Assembly: GCA_002714305.1 (NCBI GenBank)
Contig: PAWY01000003.1
Location: forward strand, 11,451 to 23,127
Length of the DNA stretch: 11,677 nt
Direction: 5' to 3'
Origin: Methanobacteriota archaeon
GTDB lineage: Archaea; Thermoplasmatota; Poseidoniia; Poseidoniales; Poseidoniaceae
Part shown: piece after piece, positions 6,209 through 11,677 of the stretch
Numbering within the stretch: position 1 is the first letter of the stretch
Layout: each line of letters starts with the position of its first letter
The notes under the pieces: generated by a model
Database searches by the model: none
Seen by the model: the letters and a program-made list of their open reading frames with translations, nothing else
What the model was told of the DNA's origin: nothing
Position numbers and translations under genes: made by a program

Positions 6209-7465
6209 CATCATGGGATAGCGCAAAATCGCCGCCAATCCACCAAAGCCCTGCATGAGTTGTGACCCCTCTTCCGTGTCCACAGATATGTATGTCACTT
6301 GTGAGTTACTCTCTTCGGCAAGGGACGTCAGTGAGTCGATGATGGAATGGCTGGACAATTCTTTGACCGAATCGTTGGACGCTCCACATGAAGGGCAAGC
6401 GGGAAGCGCTTGTTGGGGAGTAAGACGGGCCTCCCAGGTCGATTCAGACCCATGACCGCATTTTTTGCATTGCATTTGGATGATGTTTCCTCTCAACCCC
6501 TCGGAGATGAGCAGCGTGTCCACCGCTCCACCCTTCAGGGCCTGGTTGATCATCATTTCACCGTAGGTGGCTTTCGGGTGAGCTCGAACCAGTTCCTCCA
6601 AGAAACGGTTCATCACCTGCCGTTCAGCATCCAGTTCAATCTCACCCATCAATTGGCCAGCGTTCTCCACCAACTCGCGTACACCTGATTCGTTGGAATA
6701 CCCGACATCAAAGGTGGTTTTGGCGATTCTTTTTCCGACCTCATGGTGAAAATAATCGTTCTTGACGACGAAATCTTTGGTGGCACCGGGCCCTCCAACA
6801 ATGATGGCCTGAATGTTTTCCAAGTGGGGCAACCAATACGAGGATGCGTGTTCAGTGGCCCGTTTGAAGAAATTGTGAGCCGCTTCTTCAATCAGCCGTT
6901 CAAAACGTTGAGCTGATTGTCCACCCTGCCGGTGTTTTCCCATGATGTTTGAAACAAGGTGTTCTTGGACATGGATGCGTTTCCCTGTGGCGATTCCGTA
7001 AGCGGCTTCCGCACGGTCGATGACAAACAATCCGTACGACTTTTTGTCCACCAACATTTCCTCAAGTTGGGTTAATTCAAACCTTGAATCACATCGGTAG
7101 CGGAACGATACAAGCGTTTGAGGAGGCTCTTCAACCACGATGTTCACCATGCGGCTCTTGTTGTTCCCAACGATGATGGAGCCAACAAAGATGGCCAAGC
7201 CGTTTTCGCCGGGTGTTTTGAATCGGGAGAGGGTGGAAATGGCGGATTCAATGGCACCTTGGACGTTTTTTCTGGTGCCTTTGGATTTGATGTTCGCCGC
7301 TTGACCGTGTTCGTTTTGCAACATGGACCTCGCATCGGAGATTTGCCGGTCAGGCGGGATGATGAGGGTGACGAGTTCTGTTCCAAAGCCCTTCATTTCC
7401 CGCAGGTCTTCCAGAGCGAGTTTGAGTCGCATCCGCCGTGCCGACAACTTGGCATCATCTGACAT
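6206..7465 (-). CDS. prf1: Archaeal peptide chain release factor aRF1
   Basis: The protein is 419 aa, normal for archaeal class I release factors. Domain 1 carries the stop-codon recognition motifs NIKS at 58-61 and YxCxxxF (YRCDSRF) at 123-129. Domain 2 carries the peptidyl-tRNA hydrolysis motif GGQ at 181-183 within GKHRQGGQSAQRFERL. Domain 3 carries a mini-zinc ribbon with CKKC (333-336) and CPSC (357-360). The residue before NIKS is Ala (AANIKS), where the eukaryotic TASNIKS motif has Ser. The factor reads all three stop codons and releases nascent peptides together with aRF3/EF1A-type GTPase and ABCE1. The ATG at 7465 follows AGGGGG with 6-nt spacing. It is the first gene of a two-gene unit with argS and is divergent from pyrH. 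Confidence 0.97.
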   Translation of the reverse strand: MSDDAKLSARRMRLKLALEDLREMKGFGTELVTLIIPPDRQISDARSMLQNEHGQAANIKSKGTRKNVQGAIESAISTLSRFKTPGENGLAIFVGSIIVGNNKSRMVNIVVEEPPQTLVSFRYRCDSRFELTQLEEMLVDKKSYGLFVIDRAEAAYGIATGKRIHVQEHLVSNIMGKHRQGGQSAQRFERLIEEAAHNFFKRATEHASSYWLPHLENIQAIIVGGPGATKDFVVKNDYFHHEVGKRIAKTTFDVGYSNESGVRELVENAGQLMGEIELDAERQVMNRFLEELVRAHPKATYGEMMINQALKGGAVDTLLISEGLRGNIIQMQCKKCGHGSESTWEARLTPQQALPACPSCGASNDSVKELSSHSIIDSLTSLAEESNSQVTYISVDTEEGSQLMQGFGGLAAILRYPMM

Positions 7466-7590
7466 GGTGGTCCCCCTTTTGCTGGGCTGAGGCGTGGCAC
7501 TTCAAACCTCCCACCGCTTCGGAGGAGTTTGGTGTCTGTAGGGTCTTCCCAAGGGATAGGATGAAAGCATGGGCGCGATGGAGGAGAGTC
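7466..7590. promoter_or_regulatory. Divergent spacer between aRF1 and UMP kinase, with an inverted repeat
   Basis: This gap of about 125 bp must hold the aRF1 promoter (minus) and the pyrH promoter (plus). I see no clear TATA box. It holds an imperfect inverted repeat at 7503-7531: CAAACCTCC, a 9-nt loop, GGAGG, a 2-nt bulge, then TTTG. The repeat could be an operator or a leader hairpin, or chance. GGAGGAG at 7581-7587 is the pyrH ribosome binding site. Confidence 0.45.
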
Positions 7591-8307
7591 ATGAGCCCGG
7601 TCCATGTCGTTGCCCTTGGTGGTAGCCTCCTCCGTCCGGAAGAAGCCGATGCTCGCTCCATGTGGATGGGCCAACTTCGTCAACTCATGGTCCACCTTGA
7701 AGGAAACGACCGGCGCATTGCCCTGGTCGTGGGAGGTGGCCTGCCTGCTCGCGAGGGAATCGAACTCGCAAAACACACCGTCTCGGACGCCCACCGACTT
7801 GATGAAATTGGCATCGCCGGAACTCGCCTCAATGCCACCGTCCTCCAACAAATTCTCCTGGACATCGGATGCGATGTGGCACCCTCTGTGCCTCACACGG
7901 TTGAACAAGCCAGAGAGCTTCTCGAAGAACATCACATCGTGGTGATGGGCGGGACCGTTCCTGGCCACACCACCGACACGGTTGCGGTAAAACTCGCAGC
8001 GGTGGTTCACGCCCGCCACTGCATTATTGCCACCAACGTCTCCCACGTCTTCACCAAGGATCCGAGGTACCACGATGATGCTGAGGCTTTGACAGAAATG
8101 ACGCTGAAAGAACTTGGGGCCATCGTTGGGGTGGGCACGCCTCTCGAACCGGGAGCATCAGCGGTGGTGGACCCTGTGGCCGTAAACGTGGCCATGGATG
8201 CCGGCTTGGACCTTGCCGTCCTTGACGGCCGAGATATTCGACGTCTTGATGAAGCTCTTGATGGACAACCATTCGATGGTACCATCATACATGCACGGGG
8301 TGATTGA
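7591..8307 (+). CDS. pyrH: Uridylate kinase (archaeal-type UMP kinase)
   Basis: The protein is 238 aa, of the amino-acid-kinase fold. Residues 7-14 (VALGGSLL) form the N-terminal phosphate-binding strand and GGG loop. LVVGGGLPAR lies at 45-54, DEIGIAGTRLNA at 71-82 and MGGTVPGHTTDTVAVKLA at 119-136. TNVSHVFTKDPR at 148-159 is the ATP-side motif. Together these are the archaeal PyrH pattern, close to but distinct from bacterial PyrH. It phosphorylates UMP to UDP with ATP in the cytoplasm. I chose the ATG at 7591 because MSPVHVVALGG fits the family start and GGAGGAG lies 3 nt upstream. ATGs at 7561 and 7438 would add residues unlike the family. A small zinc-finger membrane protein gene follows with a 1-nt gap. 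Confidence 0.95.
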   Translation: MSPVHVVALGGSLLRPEEADARSMWMGQLRQLMVHLEGNDRRIALVVGGGLPAREGIELAKHTVSDAHRLDEIGIAGTRLNATVLQQILLDIGCDVAPSVPHTVEQARELLEEHHIVVMGGTVPGHTTDTVAVKLAAVVHARHCIIATNVSHVFTKDPRYHDDAEALTEMTLKELGAIVGVGTPLEPGASAVVDPVAVNVAMDAGLDLAVLDGRDIRRLDEALDGQPFDGTIIHARGD

Positions 8308-8308
8308 C
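8297..8308 (+). promoter_or_regulatory. Shine-Dalgarno of the zinc-finger protein, inside the end of pyrH
   Basis: GGGGTGA at 8297-8303 lies inside the last codons of pyrH. The pyrH TGA (8305-8307) and the next ATG (8309) are separated by one base. Re-initiation by the same ribosome is likely. Confidence 0.65.
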
Positions 8309-8593
8309 ATGGTGGACGCAAGGAAAGTGAAAGACATGGTGGCCAAGAAATCCAGCCAATTCATGGGCAGCATGGCGGGAGCAGGAAAAATGCCCCCACA
8401 CAAACACTGCAGAATTTGCCATGAAGCCATCCCTGTGAAGGCAGACCCTCGGGTTTGCAAAAATCAGGAATGCATCGACCAAAACGAAAAGGATGAGAAG
8501 AACCAAAAAACCGTTCGCATCGCCATGTTTGTTTTCTTTGGCATCTTTGCTGTCCCCTACATCCTCGTTTTGGTGTCGAGGATCATTGGTTAA
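8309..8593 (+). CDS. Small zinc-finger membrane protein (DUF2116-like)
   Basis: The protein is 94 aa. Residues 31-55 form a treble-clef-like site, HKHCRICHEAIP then VCKNQEC, giving CxxC (34, 37) and Cx4C (50, 55) with several His nearby. Residues about 69-91 form one hydrophobic segment (IAMFVFFGIFAVPYILVLV), predicted to be transmembrane near the C-terminus. This order resembles the archaeal DUF2116 family, whose function is unknown. The Zn end is probably cytoplasmic under a tail-anchored topology, by inference. The ATG at 8309 is chosen because of the GGGGTGA 5 nt upstream; an ATG at 8291 would overlap pyrH. It is co-transcribed with pyrH. It ends in TAA, 3 nt from the convergent glycosyltransferase stop. 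Confidence 0.85.
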   Translation: MVDARKVKDMVAKKSSQFMGSMAGAGKMPPHKHCRICHEAIPVKADPRVCKNQECIDQNEKDEKNQKTVRIAMFVFFGIFAVPYILVLVSRIIG

Positions 8594-8596
8594 GCT

Positions 8597-9523
8597 TCAA
8601 TCCAGTCCGAATTCTCGGACCAAGAGCAAACGAAGGAACCGTTGTGCACTTTGCAGCACCAGTCCCGTCGCCATGAGGGAAAGTCCAAGGAGGCCGATCC
8701 AGATGGCAGAAAAGCCTGAGCCGATGATGCCATCCAATTGCAAGGTGAAGTCTTGAGCGGTCCGAGTCCCCATGGCAGCGCCCGTTGCCAAGAGTCCAAA
8801 GCCAGGGAGGCCCAGCACCAACAGCGGTTTCTTTTGTGAAAGGGAAAGAACGGCCCAGGTCATGACGGTGAATCCATGAGATACAGCGGTGAAATTGGAA
8901 CCTTTTGGAACATCGTAGCGAATGACCGTAGGGACTTCCAACACCTTGAGTTGTTTTTCATGAGCATCTTCGAGCATCTCAAGAGAGAGTTCCATGCCTT
9001 CGGAGTCAAACCGAAGGCGCTCGAGGGCGGTGCGGGAGAACGCTCTGAACCCAGATTGGGTGTCTTTGATGCCTAGATCGCTCGAGAGGTTTGAAGCAGC
9101 CGTGATGACTTTGATTCCGAGCCTTCGGTATGCTGGCATGTCCGTGCCACCTCCTCCGTCAACAAAGCGGGAACCGATGGCGAAGTCGGCTTCTCCATCC
9201 AAGATGGGTTTGAGTAACTTTGGAATGTCGCTGGTTTCGTGTTGACCGTCCGAGTCCAGAAGGACCAAGGCATCGACTTCGAGTTCGGATGCGCGCAAGA
9301 AGAGCGTTTTCAGGGCTCCGCCATAGCCTCGGTTAACTCGGTGCCGAATGACGGTCGCTCCGCATGCCTCGGCTATGCGAGCACTGGCGTCGGATGAACC
9401 ATCATCGATGCAAATGACTTCGTCAACGTACCGAAGAGCTCGGGTCACAACCGACCCAATCGTCTCTTCCTCGTTGTACATCGGCATGCCGGCAACGATG
9501 TGCGGCTTGGCCGCAACCGGCAT
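8597..9523 (-). CDS. Family 2 glycosyltransferase with two C-terminal membrane helices (DPM1-like)
   Basis: The protein is about 308 aa. The GT-A domain contains PMYNEEETIGSVV (14-26), ICIDDGSSD (37-45), VLLDSDGQH (87-95) with the metal-binding DxD-like Asp pair, and DTQSGFRAF (154-162). This pattern is shared with dolichyl/polyprenyl-phosphate mannose or glucose synthases and AglD-like archaeal enzymes. Two hydrophobic segments at about 233-252 and 265-290 anchor it in the membrane, followed by a basic RFLRLLLVREF tail. It probably moves a sugar from a nucleotide donor to a polyprenyl phosphate for surface glycosylation. The donor is unknown. The start is either the ATG at 9523, directly after GAGGAGAAC, or an in-frame GTG at 9541 that would make a leaderless start about 26 nt from a TATATA box. 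A divergent-type epimerase lies nearby and may provide sugars. Confidence 0.9.
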   Translation of the reverse strand: MPVAAKPHIVAGMPMYNEEETIGSVVTRALRYVDEVICIDDGSSDASARIAEACGATVIRHRVNRGYGGALKTLFLRASELEVDALVLLDSDGQHETSDIPKLLKPILDGEADFAIGSRFVDGGGGTDMPAYRRLGIKVITAASNLSSDLGIKDTQSGFRAFSRTALERLRFDSEGMELSLEMLEDAHEKQLKVLEVPTVIRYDVPKGSNFTAVSHGFTVMTWAVLSLSQKKPLLVLGLPGFGLLATGAAMGTRTAQDFTLQLDGIIGSGFSAIWIGLLGLSLMATGLVLQSAQRFLRLLLVREFGLD

Positions 9524-9560
9524 GTTCTCCTCTTGAGGCACGGGTTGCGGTCCACATGGT

Positions 9561-9584
9561 TCTATATATGGATATTTAAAAAAT
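9561..9584 (-). promoter_or_regulatory. AT-rich TATA-like promoter of the glycosyltransferase gene
   Basis: On the minus strand this reads TTTTTTAAATATC then CATATATAGA. It is by far the most AT-rich spot in the region. A TATA element centred near 9566 predicts transcription starting near 9540, at the in-frame GTG. One centred near 9576 predicts a short leader before the ATG at 9523. Confidence 0.6.
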
Positions 9585-9600
9585 CCAGAAGAATTAGGTG

Positions 9601-9630
9601 GTTGGCCGTTCCAACAACCTTGGCCGTTGG
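9601..9630 (-). repeat. Overlapping GTTGG/CCAAC hairpins and an 18-bp-period direct repeat
   Basis: TTGGCCGTT occurs at 9602-9610 and 9620-9628. On the minus strand, GTTGG at 9611-9615 can pair with CCAAC at 9626-9630 (10-nt loop) or with CCAAC at 9601-9605 (5-nt loop). The two hairpins exclude each other. A run of six T follows downstream at 9578-9583. It may be a 3' processing or termination element for the 82-aa gene. No protein gene was seen in 9542-9682. Confidence 0.45.
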
Positions 9631-9682
9631 AGCAGCGTTGTACTTCTCAGAGAGAAGGAATGTTCAGACGAGGCCCAGTGGC

Positions 9683-9931
9683 TTAGTCGTGAAGTTGGGT
9701 GACGGTGGTCACGGCGCGTTCTCCGGAGAGCACCTTTTGCAAAGCTGCCATTGAGATGACCAAGGGGACATAGGATTGCCCGTCACTGGTCATGTAGGTG
9801 CTGCAGTCGGCGAACGCTGCGGTGTTCACGGAGAGTTTGAGTGCTCCACCGGCATTGCTTCGACGAACGTAGCCCACCAAGATGTTGTTTTCCACCACTT
9901 CCGATGTGTTTTTTGATTCATTTTTTTTCAT
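9683..9931 (-). CDS. Uncharacterised 82-aa protein with a very strong translation start
   Basis: I do not recognise this protein. It opens with a hydrophilic Lys/Asn/Ser/Glu-rich tail (about 1-15). A compact domain follows, beginning ILVGYVRRSNAGGALKLSV (17-35), then a middle with one Cys and Tyr-rich TYMTSDGQSYVPLVIS, and an end with ALQKVLSGERAVTTVTQL. Alternating hydrophobic residues suggest a small beta-rich domain with one helix. There is no signal peptide, membrane helix or metal-binding cluster. The ATG at 9931 is preceded by GGAGGAGGTGA, a near-perfect complement to the archaeal 16S 3' end. The first ten codons are A-rich (ATG AAA AAA AAT GAA), which keeps the start unstructured. Both suggest high expression. 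It ends in TAA and stands alone between the glycosyltransferase promoter and the epimerase. Confidence 0.8.
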   Translation of the reverse strand: MKKNESKNTSEVVENNILVGYVRRSNAGGALKLSVNTAAFADCSTYMTSDGQSYVPLVISMAALQKVLSGERAVTTVTQLHD

Positions 9932-9935
9932 GTAT

Positions 9936-9946
9936 TCACCTCCTCC
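9936..9946 (-). promoter_or_regulatory. Near-perfect Shine-Dalgarno of the 82-aa gene
   Basis: The minus strand reads GGAGGAGGTGA, four bases before the ATG. It is the strongest ribosome binding site in the window. A weak TATA-like TTTGATAA at about 9986-9994 lies about 60 nt upstream of the start. That would give a leader of roughly 30 nt. Confidence 0.75.
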
Positions 9947-10027
9947 GGGGATGATTGCCCAGGCCTTGAACCAACCTCCTCAACGATTATCAAAGCCTCT
10001 CACGGAATGATGGCTGTGACCATTTGC

Positions 10028-10034
10028 CTTATAC
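10028..10034 (+). promoter_or_regulatory. TATA-like box of the epimerase gene, at leaderless spacing
   Basis: CTTATAC is centred near 10031, 26 nt upstream of the epimerase ATG at 10057. Archaeal transcription starts about 25-27 nt after the TATA centre, so this transcript probably begins at or next to the start codon. No Shine-Dalgarno lies at the usual distance, which agrees with a leaderless start. Confidence 0.55.
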
Positions 10035-10056
10035 GAACGGTTTTGGTGGTCGTTTC

Positions 10057-11007
10057 ATGCGAGCCTTGGTAACGGGTGGAGCCGGATTCATTGGTTCCCA
10101 TCTCATCGACCGTTTGGTCGCTCGGGGCGATGAGGTTGTTGTCATTGACAACCTATCAAGTGGTCATGCTTCGTTTATTCAAGGGCACCTTGATTCGGGA
10201 AAAGCCGTTATGGTTGAAGGCGACATTTGCACGCCCACTGACGTCTCGAAGGCCATGGCCATGGACATCGACTGCGTCTTCCACCTCGCTGCGAACCCGG
10301 ACATCCGCCTTGGTACACGAATCACGGATACCGATCTCAAACAAGGTACAGTCGCCACCTACAACATCCTTGAGGCCATGCGAGTCAACGGTGTGAAAAA
10401 CATCGCCTTTGCCTCGAGTTCAGTGGTGTACGGTGAAGATGCACCACTCCCTACCCCCGAGTCCCACGGCCCATGCATGCCCATCTCCCTTTACGGCGCC
10501 AGCAAACAAGCCGGTGAAGGCCTCATCAGCAGTTGGGTCGGTACATTCGGATTGCAGGCTTGGATTTTCAGATTTGCGAACATCATTGGCGCACGTGGAA
10601 CCCATGGTGTCATTTTTGACTTCATTCACAAACTCAAGAAAGACCCATCTCGATTGGAGGTGCTTGGAAACGGCCTTCAAGAAAAATCCTACATGGAGGT
10701 CGGCGATTGCGTTGATGGTATCCTCCACGTGATGGAGCAGGCCAATGAGCCGTTGAACTTGTACAACCTTGGCAGCCACGACACCGCCTCCGTACGTCGG
10801 ATTGCTGAAATCGTCGTTGATGTCACAGGTTGTCACGACGCCGTTATCGAATACACCGGTGGTGACCGTGGATGGGCGGGAGATATTCCTAGGGCGAGGC
10901 TCGGCATTGAAAAAATGCTCAAATCCGGGTTTGACGTCACCATGAACAGCGACGAGGCCATACGCCACACCGCAGCGTGCCTTCTCAGCGAAATTGGACT
11001 GGAGTGA
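10057..11007 (+). CDS. NAD-dependent UDP-sugar epimerase (extended SDR, GalE-like)
   Basis: The protein is 316 aa. The N-terminal Rossmann motif is VTGGAGFIGSHL (5-16), followed by VVVIDNLSSG. The catalytic residues are visible as SSSVVYG (Ser) and LYGASKQAGE (YxxxK). HLAANPDIR is the NAD-binding loop, and FRFANIIGARGTHGV follows as in UDP-glucose and UDP-GlcNAc 4-epimerases. The substrate-side motif GGDRGWAGDIPRARL near the C-terminus is typical of archaeal GalE-like enzymes that act on UDP- or dTDP-sugars. The likely role is supplying a nucleotide sugar for surface glycans or glycolipids; the exact sugar cannot be read. The ATG at 10057 is set by the Rossmann start MRALVTGGAG. A thioredoxin-fold gene follows after 5 nt, and its Shine-Dalgarno overlaps this gene's stop. 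Confidence 0.93.
   Translation: MRALVTGGAGFIGSHLIDRLVARGDEVVVIDNLSSGHASFIQGHLDSGKAVMVEGDICTPTDVSKAMAMDIDCVFHLAANPDIRLGTRITDTDLKQGTVATYNILEAMRVNGVKNIAFASSSVVYGEDAPLPTPESHGPCMPISLYGASKQAGEGLISSWVGTFGLQAWIFRFANIIGARGTHGVIFDFIHKLKKDPSRLEVLGNGLQEKSYMEVGDCVDGILHVMEQANEPLNLYNLGSHDTASVRRIAEIVVDVTGCHDAVIEYTGGDRGWAGDIPRARLGIEKMLKSGFDVTMNSDEAIRHTAACLLSEIGLE
11001..11007 (+). promoter_or_regulatory. Epimerase stop codon inside the thioredoxin-gene Shine-Dalgarno
   Basis: GGAGTGA ends with the epimerase TGA and lies 5 nt before the next ATG. It couples the two genes in the same way as the junctions on the left side of the window. Confidence 0.65.
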
Positions 11008-11012
11008 ACAAG

Positions 11013-11677
11013 ATGAAACACGATACTGAAGCAGATGTACGAACCGATACGGCCATCAAAGTGGCGGCTCTTTTCTTTGCCGCTATGATGTTCCTCGCTT
11101 TTACCACCGACCCGATTCGGACCGGTACACAAGAGGGCGACCGTGCCCCTGCCCTGACCGGCATGGCTTACAACGGGAGCGGCTGGTCAAACTTTGAGAT
11201 GAGCGATTACTTGACCACCAATTGGACAGCAGGCGACGCTGACGGACAGTGGATGGCCGTTGAATTCATGGACACCGATTGCCCTTATTGCGTCCGTTCA
11301 GCCGGTGAGATCGGCCTGGACGCCGATTATTTCACGAAGCGAACTTCGTACCATTCCAGTCATCCTGGTGTGGGACCGTGGGATGGACCCATCGTCAACT
11401 TCTTCGCGAGCGCTACGGAGTTGGACATTCAAGGTCATGAAACCAGCCGCGCCGAGATTGAGGCGTTTCGAGACAAGTCCGGTGAAGAATCCTGTGCCGG
11501 TCAGTCCTGCGCCAATCGCGATGGCTCTCCTCACAATTTCATTTACATCGATGACATTGACCAAGACAACATGAAGGCGTGGAAGGTCCCCGGTACACCC
11601 GCTTATTTCTTGATACAGCCCGATGGAATCGTGGCTTGGGTGTCGACGGAGAACACACAGGAAACCATTTTCGAAGC
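11013..11677 (+). CDS. Membrane-anchored thioredoxin-fold protein, cut by the right edge
   Basis: I translated about 221 codons; the C-terminus lies beyond the window. Residues about 14-31 (AIKVAALFFAAMMFLAFT) form an N-terminal membrane anchor or signal. The rest is probably extracytoplasmic. The redox motif is DTDCPYC with Cys90 and Cys93 (CxxC), preceded by a beta strand (WMAVEFMD) as in thioredoxins. A cis-Pro loop VPGTPAYFLIQPDG lies at 192-205. A second Cys pair, CAGQSC (161, 166), sits in an insertion between them. The fold resembles TlpA/DsbA-like thiol oxidoreductases; the direction of the reaction is unknown. The start ATG follows the epimerase stop by 5 nt, and GGAGTGA at 11001-11007 forms the ribosome binding site with that stop inside it. 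Confidence 0.85.
   Translation, partial: MKHDTEADVRTDTAIKVAALFFAAMMFLAFTTDPIRTGTQEGDRAPALTGMAYNGSGWSNFEMSDYLTTNWTAGDADGQWMAVEFMDTDCPYCVRSAGEIGLDADYFTKRTSYHSSHPGVGPWDGPIVNFFASATELDIQGHETSRAEIEAFRDKSGEESCAGQSCANRDGSPHNFIYIDDIDQDNMKAWKVPGTPAYFLIQPDGIVAWVSTENTQETIFE

Noticed and set aside
7393..8073. Minus-strand 226-codon open frame opposite pyrH
   Set aside because: It is long but fully antisense to the pyrH coding region and the aRF1 start. It has no recognisable domain; the length comes from codon bias of the sense gene.
10254..10266. Repeated CCATGG in the epimerase
   Set aside because: It falls in Ala-Met-Ala-Met codons and is explained by the protein sequence.
10420..10968. Minus-strand 182-codon open frame opposite the epimerase
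   Set aside because: It is the antisense shadow of a gene with intact catalytic motifs, and has no ribosome binding site of its own.
11260..11574. Plus-strand and minus-strand frames inside the thioredoxin-fold gene
   Set aside because: They are shadows. The frame from 11013 carries CxxC, the cis-Pro loop and a membrane anchor, and runs open to the edge.
1..11677. CRISPR array, tRNA, rRNA, IS element, phage gene or toxin-antitoxin pair
   Set aside because: I found no spaced repeats, no tRNA-like CCA/T-loop pattern, and no transposase, integrase or toxin motifs.

Overview
The window looks like a compact chromosomal segment of a euryarchaeon. A marine planktonic Thermoplasmatota lineage (Marine Group II / Poseidoniales type) is my best guess. 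The archaeal assignment rests on gene content: class I lysyl-tRNA synthetase, archaeal aIF2-beta with its C-terminal zinc ribbon, archaeal aRF1 (NIKS, YxCxxxF and GGQ motifs), a Nog1-type GTPase, archaeal-type UMP kinase and a GfcR/PyrE-like regulator. The narrower lineage is inferred from moderate GC, short gaps and gene style, and was not tested.

Layout. 1-1336 (minus): gfcR-like regulator followed by lysS, which runs off the left edge. 1428-1838 (plus): aIF2-beta. 1845-3196 (minus): an unrecognised 146-aa protein, a pterin-4a-carbinolamine dehydratase and a small nitroreductase, overlapping or nearly so. 3308-4423 (plus): Nog1-like GTPase. 4424-7465 (minus): aRF1 then argS. 7591-8593 (plus): pyrH then a small zinc-finger membrane protein. 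8597-9523 (minus): family 2 glycosyltransferase. 9683-9931 (minus): an 82-aa protein with a very strong ribosome binding site. 10057-11677 (plus): UDP-sugar epimerase, then a membrane-anchored thioredoxin-fold protein cut by the right edge. There is no stretch over 300 bases without a gene. I saw no tRNA, rRNA, CRISPR array, IS element or phage gene.

How the genes fit together. The first 7.5 kb is rich in translation functions: two aminoacyl-tRNA synthetases, an initiation factor subunit, a large-subunit assembly GTPase and the release factor. They sit in separate, alternately oriented transcription units. aRF1 and argS are clearly co-transcribed. The right third moves to nucleotide metabolism (UMP kinase) and probable surface glycan or lipid glycosylation (glycosyltransferase, epimerase) plus an extracytoplasmic thiol protein.

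The most distinctive patterns are in how genes are joined. In four of the five closely spaced same-strand junctions the upstream TGA stop lies inside the next gene's Shine-Dalgarno sequence, and in the fifth it lies just beyond it. All three convergent pairs end within 0-6 nt of each other. Eleven of thirteen visible stop codons are TGA and none is TAG. I did not find a convincing new multi-gene system. The best candidates for a second look are the 82-aa protein, the 146-aa possibly Sm-like protein, and the junction architecture.
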